Source: a virus
Length of the DNA: 64,000 bases
Virus record (IMG/VR): IMGVR_UViG_3300027816_000051
Location: 124,001-188,000 of that record
Strand: one strand, 5' to 3'
The notes under the pieces were generated by a model. The model did no database searches. It had not been told where the DNA came from and saw only the letters and a list, made by a program, of their open reading frames with translations. Below, one piece after another: positions 1-9,418 of the stretch; the first letter of the stretch is position 1, and each line of letters opens with the position of its first letter. The position numbers were made by a program, and so were the translations under genes.

Positions 1-367
1 GTACCCAGCAAGTGGTACAATTGAGATATGTTCATGTAGTATTCCAAGTGTATTAGGTCCTTATGGTGGGGAGATAACGTATGATGGTGCTTGTGGTGAT
101 TGTTTGTGTACAGACTTTTTTGTTGATATTAATGATTTAACAGCCTCAGATGATAATCAAGTATACTTTGCATACCAATGTTGTGATGGTACATTCACAA
201 CACAAGGTTATAACGCCCCTGGTAATTATAGCGTTTGTCTTATGAGAGTGACAAATGTGTTTATATTGTTTAGAGGAAACTTCGTACCACCAATATATAC
301 TTCGCAATATACATACGGTACTGGTTGTGGTGATTATTGTAACACATTTTGTGGAGAAGCATGTTAA
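1..367 (+). CDS. C-terminal part of a virion surface/tail protein
   Basis: The reading frame is open from base 2 and enters from outside the window, so the TTG at 104 is not a real start. The visible part is Cys-rich and holds the pattern YFAYQCCDGTFTTQ followed by YSVC. The same Y-x-Y-x-x-C-x-G-x-L/F module appears several times in the large gene at 4268, which makes this a member of the same structural family. It ends with closely spaced cysteines (GCGDYCNTFCGEAC). No Pro-Thr linker lies in the visible part. A role on the virion surface is inferred from the neighbours. Confidence 0.6.
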   Translation, partial: YPASGTIEICSCSIPSVLGPYGGEITYDGACGDCLCTDFFVDINDLTASDDNQVYFAYQCCDGTFTTQGYNAPGNYSVCLMRVTNVFILFRGNFVPPIYTSQYTYGTGCGDYCNTFCGEAC

Positions 368-387
368 TGATAAAATAATGATTTAAG

Positions 388-395
388 TATTTATA
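388..395 (+). promoter_or_regulatory. TATTTATA motif upstream of tail gene (possible late promoter)
   Basis: TATTTATA ends 16 bases before the ATG at 412. The same box stands before many other probable late genes in the window on both strands, always in the sense orientation. It may be the -10 element read by the phage sigma factor; this is inference. Confidence 0.4.
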
Positions 396-411
396 GAAAG
401 AATAGTAATAA

Positions 412-2976
412 ATGCCAGCACAAATAATAACATTTCAAAATTGTTTAGACCCAGCGTCATACTATGATTTTGTCGTCGATGACAGTTTAGTATTATCGGG
501 TGACACGATTTTTGCTGATTACCAATGTTGGTCTTCAACAGGAAATGTCGGAGGTGGACCGTCAGGTACGGTTATTTTTAGTGGTTATACAACCTGTGAA
601 CAATGTAACGACGATTTTAATGGGTGGCAATTTGAACATTGCCAAATACCAGGGGCATTTGTTTACTTTGGTTTAAAAAATTCAGAAGTTAATCAGTATT
701 TCCAAAGTACAGGTGCAACAATTTCTTATGATGGTACATGTTACAACTATACAGGAGTTTATGAACAAGGCACTGGTAGCACCACTTACAATTATACTGT
801 TGCACAATTAATTTCTGAAAATGCTCTTTTTACAAATTGTATTGACTGTTTAACACCACCAAGTCCAACTCCTACCCCTACTCCAACACCCACACCAACT
901 TTATGTTACTCAGGTATAACCGATTCACCAAATTGGTATTATACGGACTGTTGTGGTGTATATCATAGTGGTTCATTTTCACCAACATATGTTTGTTACG
1001 ACCCGAGTTACCCATATGCAGGGATATCTTTCAATGGTTTCTGTACTGTAGTTTGTCCGAGTGTGACCCCAACTCCAACACCCACATTAACACAAACTCC
1101 TTCCGAAACTCCTTCCGAAACCCCAACCCCAACAAATACTGTAACTCCAACAAAAACTCCAAGTCTAACTCCGACACCTTCGGTTACACCAACAAATACA
1201 CCCACAAATACACCGTCAAGTACGTTAGGTTCGACACCTTCGGTTACACCAACAAATACACCCACAAATACCCCTTCATTAACACCTTCGGTAACTGTTA
1301 GTGTAACACCCACAGTAACCCCATCACCTTCACTAGTACCTACAGGATGTACTCAATATACATTCTCATTACACCCAATTTATTTTTTAACGCAAGCCGG
1401 ACCTTATAATATTTCGGGAACAACAACAGGAGGAACTATAGTATTAATTGCAACTGGTGTGACAACATCTCAATTATTATCTGGGTATACCGCACTTGTG
1501 TGTTATTCAATAACAACATTTACAGTTCAAAGTACTGGTACGTGTACTAATTCTGTGAATTTTACATTACCTGTACCTATTGTATCTCCAACCCCGACCC
1601 CAACAAAAACCCCAACACCAAGTCCATCCGGTAATCCAGTTGCGACCCCAAGTGTAACACCTACTAATACCGTAACCCCGACCCTGACCCCAACACCATC
1701 AGGTGGTTGTAGTGATTCAGTTAGAAATACTCTTGCCGCAACGAATTCATATTCTGCCGTTGGTAGACAAGGTATGGTTTATTCATCATCAAATAACAAA
1801 GCATACGTTCTAAACGCATCAAGTGTTGTACAATCTTTTGTCCCAAATTCAACAAGTTTAACAAATGAATTTACATGGTCAGGAAGTAGTTTATTATTAG
1901 GATATAACTCAACTAACAACAAATTATACAGTTGGGAATCATCATTTCCTGTTAAAATGTTAATAAGAAATTTAAACACAAACACAACATCGTCAATATC
2001 AATTTCGGGAATAACATCAGGTTTAGGAAAAATTGAATATAATTCTGTTTTAAATAAAATTTATGCATTTAGTCAAACAGGTGGAAATTTTTCAGTTTCA
2101 CAAATTAGTGTCATAGATGGTTCAACAGATACTTTTACAAACCAAATTACAGGTATAACTTTATCAAACCCTGAAGCGACTGTTTACAATCCTAATAATA
2201 ATAAATTATATTTCGCTCAGAGTGGTAGAATATATTCTTGTTCTGGTAATACTATTTCGTTAGATGGTACATCACTACCAATCACCTCAGCAAGTTTAAT
2301 TGCTTTGGATGTGACGAACAATATTATTTATTTAGTTAGTGCGTCTACGGTATACAAAATAGATGTTGCAACAAACACCACACTTACTTTAAATTCAATA
2401 TCGGGAGCAACTTGGATTTTTGGCTCAACAAGGTCTATGATATATAATCCTGATAACGGTAAATTATATATTAGCAGATATTCAACATTGTCAGATGGAT
2501 TCTTAGGTGTTCTAGACCCGACAACAGGTATATTTAGTGAAATTATTGGTGACGGTATTTCTAAACCTTTGTATGTACCGACAAATACAATATATGGTAT
2601 AAATGATAATGCTCTATACGAAATTTGTGGTTCATCCTTGGTAGCGGTTTCCCCAACCCCAACCCCTACTTTAACTAAAACCCCAACCCCAACTAAAACT
2701 CCATCAGTTACACCAACACCTAGTCCGACATATCAAGAATGGAATATGGTTGGATGTACAAATTACTGTAGTGGGGTTGTGTTGTGTTCAGGTTCGTATA
2801 GTGTAACATTATACACATTACCAAATGTGGTCAATATTTATGATTCAGGTGTTACCATCTACACGAATAATAACTTAACAACAACATTTGATGGGTTTTT
2901 TCAAATTGGAAGTGTAATTTATGAAGTAGTTTCTGGTTCGGTAACTACTCAGTATACAATTGGTGATGGATGTTAA
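412..2976 (+). CDS. Pro-Thr-rich modular tail/adhesin protein with a propeller-like domain
   Basis: The protein has 854 residues and no signal peptide. Small Cys-containing modules are joined by long linkers of PTPTPT, TPT-x-TPS and TPTNT repeats at about residues 150-165, 220-310, 395-435 and 745-775. Residues about 440-745 form a separate block with repeated phrases such as YNSTNNKLYSW, YNPNNNKLYFAQ and YNPDNGKLYISR, spaced as in YVTN-type beta-propeller repeats. A last small domain (WNMVGCTNYCSG) follows. This architecture suits an extended receptor-binding or surface-decoration protein. The Thr/Pro linkers could be O-glycosylation targets, given the glycan operon at 29713-41822. The modular layout is seen; the virion role is inferred. 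Confidence 0.6.
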   Translation: MPAQIITFQNCLDPASYYDFVVDDSLVLSGDTIFADYQCWSSTGNVGGGPSGTVIFSGYTTCEQCNDDFNGWQFEHCQIPGAFVYFGLKNSEVNQYFQSTGATISYDGTCYNYTGVYEQGTGSTTYNYTVAQLISENALFTNCIDCLTPPSPTPTPTPTPTPTLCYSGITDSPNWYYTDCCGVYHSGSFSPTYVCYDPSYPYAGISFNGFCTVVCPSVTPTPTPTLTQTPSETPSETPTPTNTVTPTKTPSLTPTPSVTPTNTPTNTPSSTLGSTPSVTPTNTPTNTPSLTPSVTVSVTPTVTPSPSLVPTGCTQYTFSLHPIYFLTQAGPYNISGTTTGGTIVLIATGVTTSQLLSGYTALVCYSITTFTVQSTGTCTNSVNFTLPVPIVSPTPTPTKTPTPSPSGNPVATPSVTPTNTVTPTLTPTPSGGCSDSVRNTLAATNSYSAVGRQGMVYSSSNNKAYVLNASSVVQSFVPNSTSLTNEFTWSGSSLLLGYNSTNNKLYSWESSFPVKMLIRNLNTNTTSSISISGITSGLGKIEYNSVLNKIYAFSQTGGNFSVSQISVIDGSTDTFTNQITGITLSNPEATVYNPNNNKLYFAQSGRIYSCSGNTISLDGTSLPITSASLIALDVTNNIIYLVSASTVYKIDVATNTTLTLNSISGATWIFGSTRSMIYNPDNGKLYISRYSTLSDGFLGVLDPTTGIFSEIIGDGISKPLYVPTNTIYGINDNALYEICGSSLVAVSPTPTPTLTKTPTPTKTPSVTPTPSPTYQEWNMVGCTNYCSGVVLCSGSYSVTLYTLPNVVNIYDSGVTIYTNNNLTTTFDGFFQIGSVIYEVVSGSVTTQYTIGDGC
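1172..1271 (+). repeat. 60-bp-period direct repeat in a Pro-Thr linker
   Basis: A 40-base stretch starting cgacaccttcggttacacc at 1172 recurs unchanged at 1232. Both copies encode TPSVTPTNTPTNTPS. This shows recent tandem duplication inside the linker of the 412 gene. Confidence 0.85.
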
Positions 2977-3006
2977 AATAACTTTACTATAAAATAGGAT
3001 TTTTTA

Positions 3007-3013
3007 TATTTAT
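3007..3013 (+). promoter_or_regulatory. TATTTAT motif upstream of tail gene
   Basis: TATTTAT (preceded by TA and followed by C) ends 26 bases before the ATG at 3040, in the same orientation as other copies of this motif. Confidence 0.3.
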
Positions 3014-3039
3014 CAAATATAGAAATCAATAATTAAAAA

Positions 3040-3888
3040 ATGGGATTAAATGTTCGTTTATACAATATAATCAATGATGGTACGTACTCAATTAGATACA
3101 AGTCCGGTGATAGCCCGTATCCTGAAACGAACAATTCAACATTTACACTTTACGCAACAGGTTTAACTCTTACAGCTGTTACAATTACAAACTTAAGTTT
3201 TAATACTCAATATTGGGTTAAAATGACAGACGACACTACAGGTCGTTATATAATTAAAAATATTTACACTCACGATAGTAAAGCGTTTCCTTGTTATGAT
3301 ACACTATGTTTTAGTGTTGAGGTACAGTGTGACCCACCAATAAGTCCAACTCCAACACCTACAGTTACAAGAACCCCAACCCCAACACCTACAGTTACAA
3401 AAACACCAACAGTTACCGCTACACCATCTAAGACACCGAACGCTTCAATTACACCAACCCCTACTCCAACAAAAACTCCTGGTTTATCACCAACCCCAAC
3501 AGTTACCAAGACTCCAACTCCTACTCCAACACAAAACACCCCTTCATCATATTGTTTATGGTACAGTATTGAAACGATAGATGAAAATATACAATATGAA
3601 GTTACTTGGACACTAAAAGATAATTTAGGTAGTGTAACAACCGCCACTTCAAATATCCCAATTACTTTTTATAAGGTTAATAGTTCAGGGGTGGTAATTG
3701 CGGTATACACATCACCACAATGGCAAATATTCATTGGTTCATCACAGGATAGTGGAAATATTACACTCAATCCAAGTGCTGGTGAATACTTAGTTGCACA
3801 AACCGGTTTAAGTGGAACCATAACAGACCCTAACTATTGTGGTATTGCATTTATAGATTGTGATTTAAATCCCGATTATTGTAATTAA
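3040..3888 (+). CDS. Pro-Thr-rich tail/surface protein
   Basis: The protein has 282 residues in three parts. An N-terminal domain (about 1-100) contains [16 protein letters not shown] and looks like a fibronectin-III-type beta sandwich. A Pro-Thr linker (about 103-170) reads [15 protein letters not shown] and similar. A C-terminal domain (about 171-282) starts at [20 protein letters not shown]. It follows the 412 gene after a 63-base gap that holds a TATTTAT motif. The shared linker type places it with its neighbours as a virion surface protein; the fold of the first domain is a guess from pattern. Confidence 0.55.
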   Translation: MGLNVRLYNIINDGTYSIRYKSGDSPYPETNNSTFTLYATGLTLTAVTITNLSFNTQYWVKMTDDTTGRYIIKNIYTHDSKAFPCYDTLCFSVEVQCDPPISPTPTPTVTRTPTPTPTVTKTPTVTATPSKTPNASITPTPTPTKTPGLSPTPTVTKTPTPTPTQNTPSSYCLWYSIETIDENIQYEVTWTLKDNLGSVTTATSNIPITFYKVNSSGVVIAVYTSPQWQIFIGSSQDSGNITLNPSAGEYLVAQTGLSGTITDPNYCGIAFIDCDLNPDYCN

Positions 3889-3913
3889 ACATTGAATTTA
3901 TATTTATGAAATA

Positions 3914-4264
3914 ATGCCGTCATTAGTAACATACTCAGTAACAATATCAAATTTTTCAGGACAAACACCTTGTAACGGGTACTATATCTACACAGGGTTA
4001 ACACATAATATTGATGATGCAAATTATATCAATGGGGTTGAAGTTTTAATTCCAATATCAACGGGATATACGTTTAATATAAGTTTATTGGATAACATAC
4101 CACAAATTTTTGTATTTGTGGAACACTGTGACGGACACATAAACCCTGTACCATCATCGGTACCAAAATTGCAAGGTGGTTATCAATTAGCATTAGTTGA
4201 TTTAAGATGTAGTGATTGTTACTACCCATGTGCATTTAATGTTAATGTTGTTCAAATAACGTAA
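3914..4264 (+). CDS. Small structural protein without Pro-Thr linker
   Basis: The protein has 116 residues and looks all-beta, with no membrane segment. Four cysteines are clustered near the C-terminus (LRCSDCYYPCAFNV). It sits between two linker-bearing genes and ends 3 bases before the next ATG. A TATTTAT motif ends only 6 bases before its start codon. It resembles a single free-standing module of the type found inside the larger neighbours; function is otherwise unknown. Confidence 0.5.
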   Translation: MPSLVTYSVTISNFSGQTPCNGYYIYTGLTHNIDDANYINGVEVLIPISTGYTFNISLLDNIPQIFVFVEHCDGHINPVPSSVPKLQGGYQLALVDLRCSDCYYPCAFNVNVVQIT

Positions 4265-4267
4265 TAA

Positions 4268-7189
4268 ATGGCTTGTCAATTATATAACGTCACAATAAGT
4301 TCATTGGATACCGGTAATGCCACCGGTAACACTAACCCTGTTAATAATGGTAAGGTGTATGTTGCTTATTACAACTGTAATGGTGTACTTACAACAACAA
4401 GTTTTTCAAATGGTAGTTATACTATTTGTACCGACATACAAAATGGATTACCTAGTTTATATTATTTTAAAAACGATTCTCCATTAACCGCATCGAATAG
4501 TACTGCAAATGATAGTGGTTCACAATGTCAAGAAACCACTTTTTTTGAAAAATGTTGTGAACAAGGAGGCACTATTTATGAAGTACAAAGTGGATTAAAT
4601 TATATAGTAGGTAGTGTATACACTGACAATACGGATTGTTATATTGCGGTTGCGTCGGGCCCTTCAACCGCAACAGTTGACGACACTGGGACGTGGGTTT
4701 CACAACCAAGTTGTACAGCTGGTGAGTGTCCATCATGTCCTTCACCAACCCCGACACCAACTCCAACAGAAACACCCACAGAAACCCCAACTCCAACAGA
4801 AACACCCACAGAAACCCCAACCCCAACACCTTCAGAAACACCCACAGAAACCCCAACCCCAACTCCAACACTTACTAAAACAGTTACACCCACACCAACT
4901 AACACTGTAACACCAACACTATCCCCCACCCCAACACCAACACCATCAATATGTACGGATTGTGTGTGTAAACAAATCATAAGTGAAGATGGAAATACAA
5001 TTACATATTCATATACTGATTGTTATGGTTTGCTTCAAACTTCCGGAACCATCGCACCTTTTGCTACGGTTTATCAATGTGTATGTTTTGACAATCAAAC
5101 AATTACATTCAGTGACCCAACTAATATAGTTGTGAATCCTAATGGTGGTTGTGAGGACTACCAAAATTGTGACTCACTACCGGTCCCAACACCTACATTA
5201 ACTAGTACTCCGACAGTCACACCTACAGTCACTCCTGAACCAACAAGTTCACCAGCTTCAACTGTATCTGTCACACCAACAGTAACACCAACAGTAACAC
5301 CAACAAGTTCGCCGGTTTCAACTGTATCTGTCACACCAACAGTAACTCCTACAAATACAGTTACACCTACAGTCACAACTTCACCTGGCGGTTCACCTAC
5401 ACCAACCAATACATCAACTCCCACAAATACAGTTACACCTACAGTTACTTCATCACCAGGCGATTCACCTACACCCACACCAACTACCTCACCATCAGTA
5501 ACTCCAACCAATACATCAACCCCTACAAATACAGTTACACCTACAGTTACTTCATCACCAGGAGGTTCGCCCACACCAACTACTTCACCATCGGCAACAC
5601 CCTCTAATACACCAAGTGAAACACCTTCAACAACTCCGTCTTTAACACCGACAGTTACACTTACAGTAACATCAACACCGACTCTAACACCTAGCGTTAC
5701 ACCATCAGTTACATCAACACCTGGTGGTTCGCCAACCCCAACACCCACCAACACCCCAACAAAAACCCCTACACCTACTGTTACACCTTCAGGTTGTGTA
5801 AACGATTTGGTCACCCCAAAAGGCGTTAAGATTTCATTTAATTCCGGTTCTAATTATACAAATTGTACGGTCTATACCGGATTAACTTCAACTAACATAA
5901 CAGGTATAACTTCATGTACAAGTATGTCCACAGGAGATATTTGTGATATTACAGGTATAGACCCAACATTAATGGAGATATATGTTAGAATTGATTGTGA
6001 AGGTTGTTGTGAACAAGTTTTTAGAGTTAATTTGGATGATTGTTGTGATAGTTCGTCGACACCGATATCATCACCCACCCCAACAGTAACACCGACTCAG
6101 AGTGCGACTCCTACGAATACACCAACACTTACCCCAACACCAACTGTTAGTAGTACACCATCAACAGGGTATACTTGTAACGATAGCGTTTATGTCCCCT
6201 CGACAGTGAACGGTGTTTCTATAACATCAACATATAGTGGTAGTGTTACCGAAAATACATCTGGATACACGTCATCCTGTGTTGGTGACACTATTGTAAT
6301 GACCGACTATCATAACTTTTTAGGAAATTCAGGACCTTTCTCATATAGATACAATTTTAGTTCACCAGTAAATGATTTAGTTGTTTTTATAACCGGTATG
6401 GGTGGTACTAGTGATGAAGATTTCACATTTACAACAAATACAGGTACCCCCACAATATCTTCACCGTTAAGTTGTTATGTAACAATAACAGGTAACACAA
6501 TTATTGGTGGCTCAACCGCACCACTTTTTGTCAATGGTGGTGGAAAATTCATAATAACAAATTCAACACCATTTATCTCGATGACCATATCAGGTAATGG
6601 TGGTGCCTCAGGTTCTAGGGTGGGTATTTGCTCCGATTCAATCATACCACTTGTAACACCCACACCCACCAATACTTTAACACCAACACCGACCGTAACC
6701 CCAACGAATACTGTAACACCTACTAATACAGTAACTCCAACAATTACAACATCACCCGGTGGTTCGCCCACATCAACACCAACAATAACACCTACTAATA
6801 CAGTTACACCAACTGAAACTGTAACACCAACACCGACCGTAACCCCAACGAATACTGTAACACCTACTAATACAGTTACACCAACTGAAACTGTAACACC
6901 AACACCGACCGTGACTTCTACCAATACAGTAACACCAACAAATACCCCAACACCAACACTCACCCCAACCAGTTCGGCTACTCCATGTGACATACTATGG
7001 GAATTCGATGGAGGAACGACAGGAACAGGAGGTCATACCACATTTAGTTATACTGACTGTACCGGTACCCTTCAATTTATTACTGTTGGGAATGGTACAA
7101 CTGAGACATACTGTGGTTATTTAACACCAACACCTCAAGTTACGAATGATGGTGACGGTACTTTTACAAGCACTGGAACATGTAATTAA
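4268..7189 (+). CDS. Giant Pro-Thr-rich modular surface protein
   Basis: At 973 residues this is the longest of the three linker proteins. Globular modules alternate with Pro-Thr/Pro-Ser linkers. The module Y-x-Y-x-x-C-x-G-x-L occurs three times: VYVAYYNCNGVLTT near the N-terminus, ITYSYTDCYGLLQTS in the middle and TTFSYTDCTGTLQF at the C-terminus. Linkers lie at about residues 157-220, 298-510, 605-630 and 795-900. Closely spaced cysteines (KCCEQGG, ECPSCPSP, CTDCVCK, CEGCCEQV) suggest disulfides or metal sites. It is probably a virion fibre or decoration protein; the linkers could be glycosylated. The repeated modules are seen and the role is inferred. Confidence 0.6.
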   Translation: MACQLYNVTISSLDTGNATGNTNPVNNGKVYVAYYNCNGVLTTTSFSNGSYTICTDIQNGLPSLYYFKNDSPLTASNSTANDSGSQCQETTFFEKCCEQGGTIYEVQSGLNYIVGSVYTDNTDCYIAVASGPSTATVDDTGTWVSQPSCTAGECPSCPSPTPTPTPTETPTETPTPTETPTETPTPTPSETPTETPTPTPTLTKTVTPTPTNTVTPTLSPTPTPTPSICTDCVCKQIISEDGNTITYSYTDCYGLLQTSGTIAPFATVYQCVCFDNQTITFSDPTNIVVNPNGGCEDYQNCDSLPVPTPTLTSTPTVTPTVTPEPTSSPASTVSVTPTVTPTVTPTSSPVSTVSVTPTVTPTNTVTPTVTTSPGGSPTPTNTSTPTNTVTPTVTSSPGDSPTPTPTTSPSVTPTNTSTPTNTVTPTVTSSPGGSPTPTTSPSATPSNTPSETPSTTPSLTPTVTLTVTSTPTLTPSVTPSVTSTPGGSPTPTPTNTPTKTPTPTVTPSGCVNDLVTPKGVKISFNSGSNYTNCTVYTGLTSTNITGITSCTSMSTGDICDITGIDPTLMEIYVRIDCEGCCEQVFRVNLDDCCDSSSTPISSPTPTVTPTQSATPTNTPTLTPTPTVSSTPSTGYTCNDSVYVPSTVNGVSITSTYSGSVTENTSGYTSSCVGDTIVMTDYHNFLGNSGPFSYRYNFSSPVNDLVVFITGMGGTSDEDFTFTTNTGTPTISSPLSCYVTITGNTIIGGSTAPLFVNGGGKFIITNSTPFISMTISGNGGASGSRVGICSDSIIPLVTPTPTNTLTPTPTVTPTNTVTPTNTVTPTITTSPGGSPTSTPTITPTNTVTPTETVTPTPTVTPTNTVTPTNTVTPTETVTPTPTVTSTNTVTPTNTPTPTLTPTSSATPCDILWEFDGGTTGTGGHTTFSYTDCTGTLQFITVGNGTTETYCGYLTPTPQVTNDGDGTFTSTGTCN
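6791..6915 (+). repeat. 72-bp tandem repeat in a Pro-Thr linker
   Basis: The 72 bases from 6791 to 6862 are repeated from 6863, with a mismatch near the end of the second copy (about 6913). The repeat encodes TPTNTVTPTETVTPTPTVT. It is in frame and marks expansion of the last linker of the 4268 gene. Confidence 0.85.
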
Positions 7190-7210
7190 AATTGATTATC
7201 TCAACTAAAG

Positions 7211-7218
7211 TATTTATA
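7211..7218 (+). promoter_or_regulatory. TATTTATA motif upstream of the 716-residue structural gene
   Basis: TATTTATA ends 8 bases before the ATG at 7227. It lies in the short gap after the last linker gene. Confidence 0.4.
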
Positions 7219-7226
7219 TTATAACC

Positions 7227-9377
7227 ATGAGTTTTTTAAGTAATAATAATTCAGAATTTTTATCAGTTAGAATCACCCAAAAGGGTAGAAATTCTATTGC
7301 AAAAGGTAGTTTTAACATCGCATATTTTCAAATTGGGGATTCTGAATTTGATTACACATCACCGTTTGATAATTTTACAGGATTAAACTCACAACCATTT
7401 CAAATGGTCTTTGCACCCTTTGATAAAGAAGGGGGTGTAAAATATCCCTATAAATTAGATAGTAGTAACACGGGTTCTACGGTTTATGGTATTCCCGTAC
7501 AATCTTCAACCACCGATACTTTAAGAAACGTTATGGGTCCTGCCGGTTTTGTAACCGAGTATATTGATTATGATAGTAGTAATTGTACAGGAACGAGTGT
7601 TGAGTGTGAAACTCAACAAATATCATTATCCGCGATGACAGGTGATAATAGTGTGACCGTATTAACAGGTGCTAGTTTTAATGACTGTGAGTATATTACA
7701 ATAGTTTATGGTGGATTTTGTGGTAATGACCCAAATCATCCTGTAATCACTGGTGAAACAAACAGTTTAACATATAAAATTACAGGTGTAACAGGAAATA
7801 CACTTTATCTTGATAGAGCGACACCTAATTTTTCAGGATGTACAGGTCCCGCTCAAGTGGTATGTAATTCTTGTGAAAATGAATATCCTGTAAGTGTAAC
7901 ATATAATCCAAACTGTAAACCCGCGGAAATTGACCCAACACAACAATTAAATTCATGGACCATGAATGTCGTTTGGGGTATGAAACCAATCGGTTTTGAC
8001 GTTAATGGTGTGGACGAAAACATAACAGGTTTTACATCAAACAAACACGTATCAACTAAACAATTTTTAGGTTATACAACATCAAGTGGTCAAACATTTA
8101 CAACAAGTTCAGGTACCACGGTAACTAACCCCACTTCTTATAAAAATTCATATAATGAAGTGATTGAAGTTACTCCTGAGGAACAAAGATGTATTGCTGT
8201 AATCCATTATTCAGAACTCGGAGATTTAAAAAATGACCCTGAAAGATTCTATAAGTACGACGATTATATAAGCACAAATAATACGGAATCTCAAGCATTG
8301 TTAGAAGACTCAATTGGTAACACGATAACAGATTTAGAATATTTTGAAGTATATATCCCATTTATTCAATACCATAGAAATACTGGTACAACAATAGGTG
8401 CTTTACTTACTATGGACACAACAGATTACTTTGTTAGTTCGAAGAAAAACGCATACCAAAAAATCAAGTACAGATATCTATTAGATGAGATTGGAAATAG
8501 AGTTGGTAAAATTTTCGTAAACAATAAAGTAGTTGTCATTGACGACCAAGAGTTGGTTGCTGTTATGGATTATAAATCTAACAGAAAGTACACACTACCT
8601 TCACCAAAAATAAACTTATTACCAAGTGATTTACCAGCCGCACAATCTTTTTATTCTGGTTCAACTGAACAGACTATATGGTTAACATACATGTTAAACT
8701 ACACGGGTGATACCCAAATGAATGGATTACCTTGTAACTACTATACTAAATTCGAAACAACAACAGGTAGTACCTATTATACAACTCCCTGTCAGTTATA
8801 TGTCAAGTTCGCAAATGGTTATTTCACAGATATGGTAACAGGTAGTACTTGTAATTTTAAAAATGGGTTTATAGCTAATCAGTTCCAATTATTAATTCAA
8901 GTTACCAATTATGGTGATTTACCTGAACCAAATCTTTGGAAATTATTGGATATGACTCAATATATACCAAATCATACTGTTGGTAACACAATTAACCCTG
9001 CGAACTTAGTTGATTATTCATTTCAAGTTACTTTTGACATGTACGATAATGATACTACAATATTTGATTTAGAATCTTATATTGGTGAGATACCAAATCA
9101 ACCATCAACAGCACCACAGTTTGGTGATGAACAACCTTTTCCTGGTAGTATTAAATTGGTAAGAGCAACGGATATTGAGAAAATGAATTTCTTGGTGAAC
9201 TTACCGGCTAGTCAATTTAATGTTACACAAAATCCAACGTATACTACAGGTCAAGATAAGAGAATTACAGAAGTTGCTTTATTGAACGAAAATAAAGAAG
9301 TGTTGGCAATAGGTAAGACCGCCAATCCTGTAAAAAGAAGCGGAACACAAGTATTCGCAATAAAAATAGATTTCTAA
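7227..9377 (+). CDS. Large virion structural protein (tail/baseplate type)
   Basis: The protein has 716 residues, no signal peptide and no transmembrane segment. The N-terminus (FLSVRITQKGRNSIAKG, then FQIGDSEFDY) is a style I associate with phage tail or baseplate-wedge proteins, but I cannot name the family. The body is rich in Thr, Asn, Gly and Tyr, with short beta-type phrases, and ends in TEVALLNENKEVLAIGKT. It lacks the Pro-Thr linkers of its upstream neighbours and lies directly downstream of them. A structural role is inferred from position and composition; the exact part of the virion is not known. Confidence 0.5.
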   Translation: MSFLSNNNSEFLSVRITQKGRNSIAKGSFNIAYFQIGDSEFDYTSPFDNFTGLNSQPFQMVFAPFDKEGGVKYPYKLDSSNTGSTVYGIPVQSSTTDTLRNVMGPAGFVTEYIDYDSSNCTGTSVECETQQISLSAMTGDNSVTVLTGASFNDCEYITIVYGGFCGNDPNHPVITGETNSLTYKITGVTGNTLYLDRATPNFSGCTGPAQVVCNSCENEYPVSVTYNPNCKPAEIDPTQQLNSWTMNVVWGMKPIGFDVNGVDENITGFTSNKHVSTKQFLGYTTSSGQTFTTSSGTTVTNPTSYKNSYNEVIEVTPEEQRCIAVIHYSELGDLKNDPERFYKYDDYISTNNTESQALLEDSIGNTITDLEYFEVYIPFIQYHRNTGTTIGALLTMDTTDYFVSSKKNAYQKIKYRYLLDEIGNRVGKIFVNNKVVVIDDQELVAVMDYKSNRKYTLPSPKINLLPSDLPAAQSFYSGSTEQTIWLTYMLNYTGDTQMNGLPCNYYTKFETTTGSTYYTTPCQLYVKFANGYFTDMVTGSTCNFKNGFIANQFQLLIQVTNYGDLPEPNLWKLLDMTQYIPNHTVGNTINPANLVDYSFQVTFDMYDNDTTIFDLESYIGEIPNQPSTAPQFGDEQPFPGSIKLVRATDIEKMNFLVNLPASQFNVTQNPTYTTGQDKRITEVALLNENKEVLAIGKTANPVKRSGTQVFAIKIDF

Positions 9378-9401
9378 CTCTTTACAATTTAAATGATATC
9401 T

Positions 9402-9418
9402 CATATAATTTTTATATG
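9402..9418. repeat. Short perfect palindrome overlapping a start codon
   Basis: CATATAA and TTATATG flank a TTT centre. The right arm contains the ATG of the RuvC-like gene. It could be an operator or simply an AT-rich promoter. A longer palindrome of the same plan (TTT centre, ATG in the arm) lies at 52851. Confidence 0.35.

Noticed and set aside
5158-5814. Minus-strand open frames rich in VGVGV over the tail genes (also 1008-1313, 3294-3647, 4639-4980 and 6475-6993)
   Set aside because: They are the reverse complement of Pro-Thr linkers; the low-complexity coding sequence opens the opposite frame. No start context or neighbours support them.
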